Positions 60,792 through 64,000 of a stretch of DNA of 64,000 nucleotides are shown here, in pieces. The first letter of the stretch is position 1; each line of letters starts with the position of its first letter. The stretch is from assembly GCA_035041965.1 (NCBI GenBank), contig JAPYMA010002997.1, forward strand, positions 1-64,000, in the 5' to 3' direction. The position numbers and the translations under genes were made by a program. The notes beneath the pieces are model-generated. The model saw only the letters and a list, made by a program, of their open reading frames with translations, was not told where the DNA came from and did no database searches. Source of the stretch: Anisakis pegreffii (Eukaryota > Nematoda > Chromadorea > Rhabditida > Anisakidae).

Positions 60792-61010
60792 TTAACAATG
60801 CCTCAGATTATTCTTAGAATCCTGCATAGAATGCACGCCGATTTCATCCATCATTTGCATTATGCCCAATTGTATAACTTCACTCATCATCGGATTTCTT
60901 TGAATCTCCTCGTTTATGAATCTCCTCGTTATGTTAACTGTTACAACTTCATAAATGAATGCAGCAAATAAACGTCCCATACGAAGTTTCTCATTCATCA
61001 ATCCTTTCAA
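60792..61010 (-). CDS. Probable last exon of an unidentified protein
   Basis: A GTTTGCAG acceptor is followed in phase 0 by 72 codons and a TAA. The peptide starts LKGLMNEKLRMGRLFAAFIY, continues with EVVTVNITRRFINEEIQRNP and MMSEVIQLGIMQMMDEIGVH, and ends KNNLRHC. It is Met- and Glu-rich and looks helical. The exon contains a small direct duplication of CGAGGAGATTCATAAA-like sequence. Upstream exons were not found. No domain recognised. Confidence 0.42.
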   Translation of the reverse strand: MKGLMNEKLRMGRLFAAFIYEVVTVNITRRFINEEIQRNPMMSEVIQLGIMQMMDEIGVHSMQDSKNNLRHC

Positions 61011-61332
61011 CTGCAAACAAACGAACAAATCAATCGAACCTCTTAAACGATTAAATCGCTCCTAATCTCGTCTAATCGCACCTCAATGGCTCTTCAAACG
61101 TCCCGATGGAATTACGAATTGAGGTCTTGATTTCATGTAGTGCATGAGCAGATGATGCATGCGAAATTAAGTAGCTAGATTAGTTAAGCAATGGTACCGA
61201 AACGAAGTTGAAATGACTGAGATTTTGCCTCGTCAAATGATATAAAGCATTATAAAATGGAGATGAGATTTGGTACGAGTCCACGGACTACCCAGACCAG
61301 TTGGCTGAAGCTAATTCGTCAACATCCTCAAT

Positions 61333-61353
61333 ATTATTATTGTTGTTATTATC

Positions 61354-61388
<35 letters not shown>

Positions 61389-61395
61389 TAGCACT
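61333..61395 (+). repeat. TTA/ATT trinucleotide microsatellite
   Basis: About 60 bases of (TTA)n with a few changes. The Leu-rich frame at 61301-61501 is a product of this repeat. Confidence 0.9.
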
Positions 61396-62187
61396 AGCAT
61401 TATCAATAATTTTTCACGCTTCACCACAAAACAATATTAAATTTTTCACATACTCATTCGTTTTTGCCTCATTGCTCCTTCGAGGATTGCAATTTAACTG
61501 ACAAAAAGCGAGCAATATATGTGTGTATGCTGCTGTTATGACTTCGGCTTCAATAACGACCGCATATAGCAGCCTTCTTGACGAGTCCTCGTCATATCAC
61601 AAGCATCCAAATGAATCTATTGAATTGCTTCATATTAAAATTGAAAAGGATCCATCATCCCTTCAGAAAGCAATCACTTGGTTTACGTTCAATATTCGCT
61701 TATTGTTAGCTGTCATTCACACTATCAAGCACACTTTCGTGTTCTCGATTTAGCGCTTTTCAATGAATTCAATCCGAATGCAGTTTAAACTCAACTAAGA
61801 AGATCTTCGTTCTCCAATACAAATCCACCTCTACCAATGAATGCTTTCTAGCACATATGGTTTACGTCTCTTGATCGACAATTAAGAATTTATTATCTAC
61901 GTATGTTTATGTGAAAAGCAATCGTGTACACCTCACATGATTTCAGTGCTTTCAAAATGTTCACTTTTCATGCTTCTATTTGTTCACTTTTACTTTATTC
62001 TTATAAAACTGAACAATGTTATGAATTTTTATCTAATCCACTCAGTTGCATTGTGAGTACATATACGCGCGATATATTTCACGAGCAGTTCCCACATAAT
62101 TCATAGACCATAACAAAAATTCGACTGAACCTTATCGAATTGTGCTCGATCAATCGAAAACTCGACGATGCATTGATGAAATTGTTT

Positions 62188-62373
62188 TCAGATACCCGAT
62201 ATAGAACCCTCACAAGTGACCACTATCGTCACGTAGAAATCGTTTAACGCTTCTTCACCCGTTCCAAAATCCAAAATCAAAGAATGAGTGTAGTGACTCA
62301 TCAATTGTCCCACGTGAATACTCTCTTCAATCCAACTCCGAATAAAGCTTCTCAAGCCTAAGCGAACAATCAC
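62188..62373 (-). CDS. Possible exon, unidentified
   Basis: Open minus-strand frame ending at a stop: FIRSWIEESIHVGQLMSHYT, then HSLILDFGTGEEALNDFYVT and a final CEGSISGI. Protein-like, but the borders are not clear. It lies on the strand opposite to the Ig gene. Confidence 0.25.
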   Translation of the reverse strand: MIVRLGLRSFIRSWIEESIHVGQLMSHYTHSLILDFGTGEEALNDFYVTIVVTCEGSISGI

Positions 62374-63230
62374 TTAATCATCACATAGATGTGTTCGAGT
62401 AGTTGTCCAAAAAATGCAGCTGCTCAAGTGCCACACAACAGTAACTTCCTACATTCCACTGATTCAACTGATTCTCTCAACGCTGCTCAAAGAATGCCAA
62501 TCGTCAACAAATAAAATCATCGTCGTGCCTACAAACCAACTGCACTATTCTCATTATCAACAGCAACAACAAAATTACTATCATCACAACTCTGAATCAT
62601 TCATGCTCACAAAACGACATCTAAGCCACCATCGTCATCGCCATCATTTACACAGGCATCTGAGGCACAGTAAGCTTCCCATTTTCTTAGCTTATCAAAT
62701 TCCTATCATATCAAATCTATCATTTGTGCAGTTTTCCTGTTTTAACATACCTTTTCATATTCATTATTTCTTACAGATACAGAAATAAGTTGGAAATTTC
62801 TAATGGAACACATCATACAGTTCCCACACTTGGCATTTGCTTGATGTTTATCATAAGTAATGGCTGTTTCCCTTTAAGAAAATCCGAGAACACTTCATTT
62901 GATTACAGAGACTTCAAGATCGTTACAAAGAATTCCGACCTCAAATGGTTTCGCGCTCAACTGTCCACATGTCGCAGATGCAAACAATGAACAGGTGACA
63001 GTATGAGCCCTTATCACCACTCTATAATCTCGTCCTTTTCAATTCACGGAATATCACAGTCTATCATCCTGATAAGTGCACCTAAACTTTCGAAAAAAAC
63101 TCATACAATTGGCTAAATCAGTAGTGAAGAATCCATTACTGACTAGGCTAATTTTTGATTGAGTTAATTGCTGAACAGGCTAATTGCTGAATCTCTTCGA
63201 GCGCTTTATCGATAAAGCAGAAAATTGCAG

Positions 63231-63896
63231 GTTAGAATAGAAGTGACGTGGACAAAAGATGACGCGATATGGCTGAAGATTGAGAACGGAGAACGACGCA
63301 TCTACAACAAGTTATCGTCGTTCAACCGGAAACGTATTGGTAAAAAATCCGTTCTTCGAATCACACTTAACAAAGGTGAACAACTCTGATCAACCCTAAC
63401 TACCATATACCTTTTCATTTGCAGTTGATACTCTATTTTTAACGATCTATTATTTCTCGCTGTGTGAAGTTAGGTTGCCGAGTCCAAGTACTTTCAAGGT
63501 TTCGGAAACAACCCTTGATCCTACCCTCTACCAAGAAAGAATAGGATCGGGGGCCCTCAAAACCTTGAAGCTCGAATTCATTCCATTAAAACCAGTAGAA
63601 ATTTTCATGATTTCGAATATGAAGGACTTTGTGGTACGATAAGACGAACAGCATTGTAGTGAGAATTCCGCCATCTGCATAGAGTCTGCGCTTGTTAGCT
63701 CACTCATTCAATCCATTACATTTTTCCATTTTCAGGTCGTTACATATTTGGTTATGATGAATTGACTGGAGATTTTGGTATGGAAATACAACCAGTGATT
63801 CCTAATGAAGATGAAGGTGTTTGGCAGTGTCATGTTACTGTACATCAAAAAGGCGATACATACACATTAACAAGTCGAAGTCGTGTTAAAAACAAG
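63231..63896 (+). CDS. Immunoglobulin-superfamily protein, two exons, partial
   Basis: Exon 63231-63339 (ATTGCAG acceptor, GTAAAA donor, phase 1) joins exon 63736-63896 (TTTTCAG acceptor, GTGAGT donor, phase 0); the junction codon is Gly. The first exon carries IEVTWTKDD, the C-strand Trp of an Ig domain, then WLKIENGERRIYNKLSSFNR. The second carries YIFGYDELTGDFGMEIQPVI followed by PNEDEGVWQCHVTVHQKGDT, the DxGxWxC signature of the F strand, and ends SRSRVKNK. The partner cysteine of the B strand should be in an exon to the left that I could not find. Such V-set-like domains with this layout occur in nephrin/SYG-type and other cell-adhesion receptors, and I cannot say which. The gene continues beyond the right edge. 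Confidence 0.75.
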
Positions 63897-64000
63897 GTGA
63901 GTGATCTACAGTTAACACTTCACCTGATATATCACTCTAAGAAATCAATCAGAACAGGCTTTGTGAACTTAAGCTGCATTGCATGAACATGTCAGATACC

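Noticed and set aside
61301..61501. Leu-rich frame resembling a signal peptide for the Ig gene
   Set aside because: The Leu run is the (TTA)n microsatellite; no donor in a fitting phase leads to the Ig exons.
62414..62788. 124-codon plus-strand frame, Gln/His-rich
   Set aside because: It comes from CAA/CAT triplet-rich low-complexity DNA; no splice borders and no link to the Ig exons.

Overview
This window comes from a eukaryote, most likely a nematode. Coding signal is broken into short exons with GT..AG introns. Many introns are only about 40-300 bases, and most acceptors end in the nematode-style TTTTCAG. The recognisable genes also fit: a proteasome beta-7 subunit, a secreted group of phospholipase A2 proteins with a CC..HD..CY core, and a tandem pair of small 8-cysteine secreted proteins of the ET-module / Ly6-like kind. 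There are no rRNA genes, no operons with Shine-Dalgarno sites and no CRISPR arrays. Base composition is AT-rich, except for a GC-rich, repeat-rich island at about 33.75-36.1 kb.

Layout. 0-5 kb is mostly non-coding with one or two possible exons. 5.3-14.3 kb holds several minus-strand exons. Five of them (12.46-14.31 kb) join with matching phases into the start of an unidentified membrane protein. Two mobile elements sit in this region: a 0.96 kb foldback element (5.88-6.84 kb) whose arms carry tRNA-like sequences and whose loop carries a Cys/His-rich reading frame, and a 0.75 kb hAT-like element (11.51-12.26 kb) that has a second copy at 44.62-45.29 kb. 14-23 kb is poor in genes. 23.7-26.2 kb, minus strand, holds a clear secreted PLA2 gene, an exon of a degenerate PLA2-like domain that lost the catalytic His-Asp, and a membrane-anchored exon. 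27-31 kb holds a small two-exon gene and an unidentified multi-membrane-span gene. 32.2-33.6 kb is the proteasome gene.

33.75-41.5 kb is a block of repeats: CT microsatellites alternating with a GC-rich unit, a 205-base GC-rich palindrome, a degenerate array of roughly 133-base units, a nearly perfect 5-copy 167-base satellite, and an older array of roughly 160-base units. A likely protein-coding exon lies between two of the arrays. 41.8-46.8 kb carries the two ET-module-like genes in tandem on the minus strand, with a small plus-strand gene and a hAT-like element between them. 49.4-52.2 kb has minus-strand exons of unidentified genes. 52.6-60 kb is largely empty. The right edge (63.2-63.9 kb) contains two exons of an immunoglobulin-superfamily protein that runs off the window.

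Splice joins are my own reading of frame, phase and splice consensus. Where phases match across several exons I trust them. Isolated exons are given low confidence.
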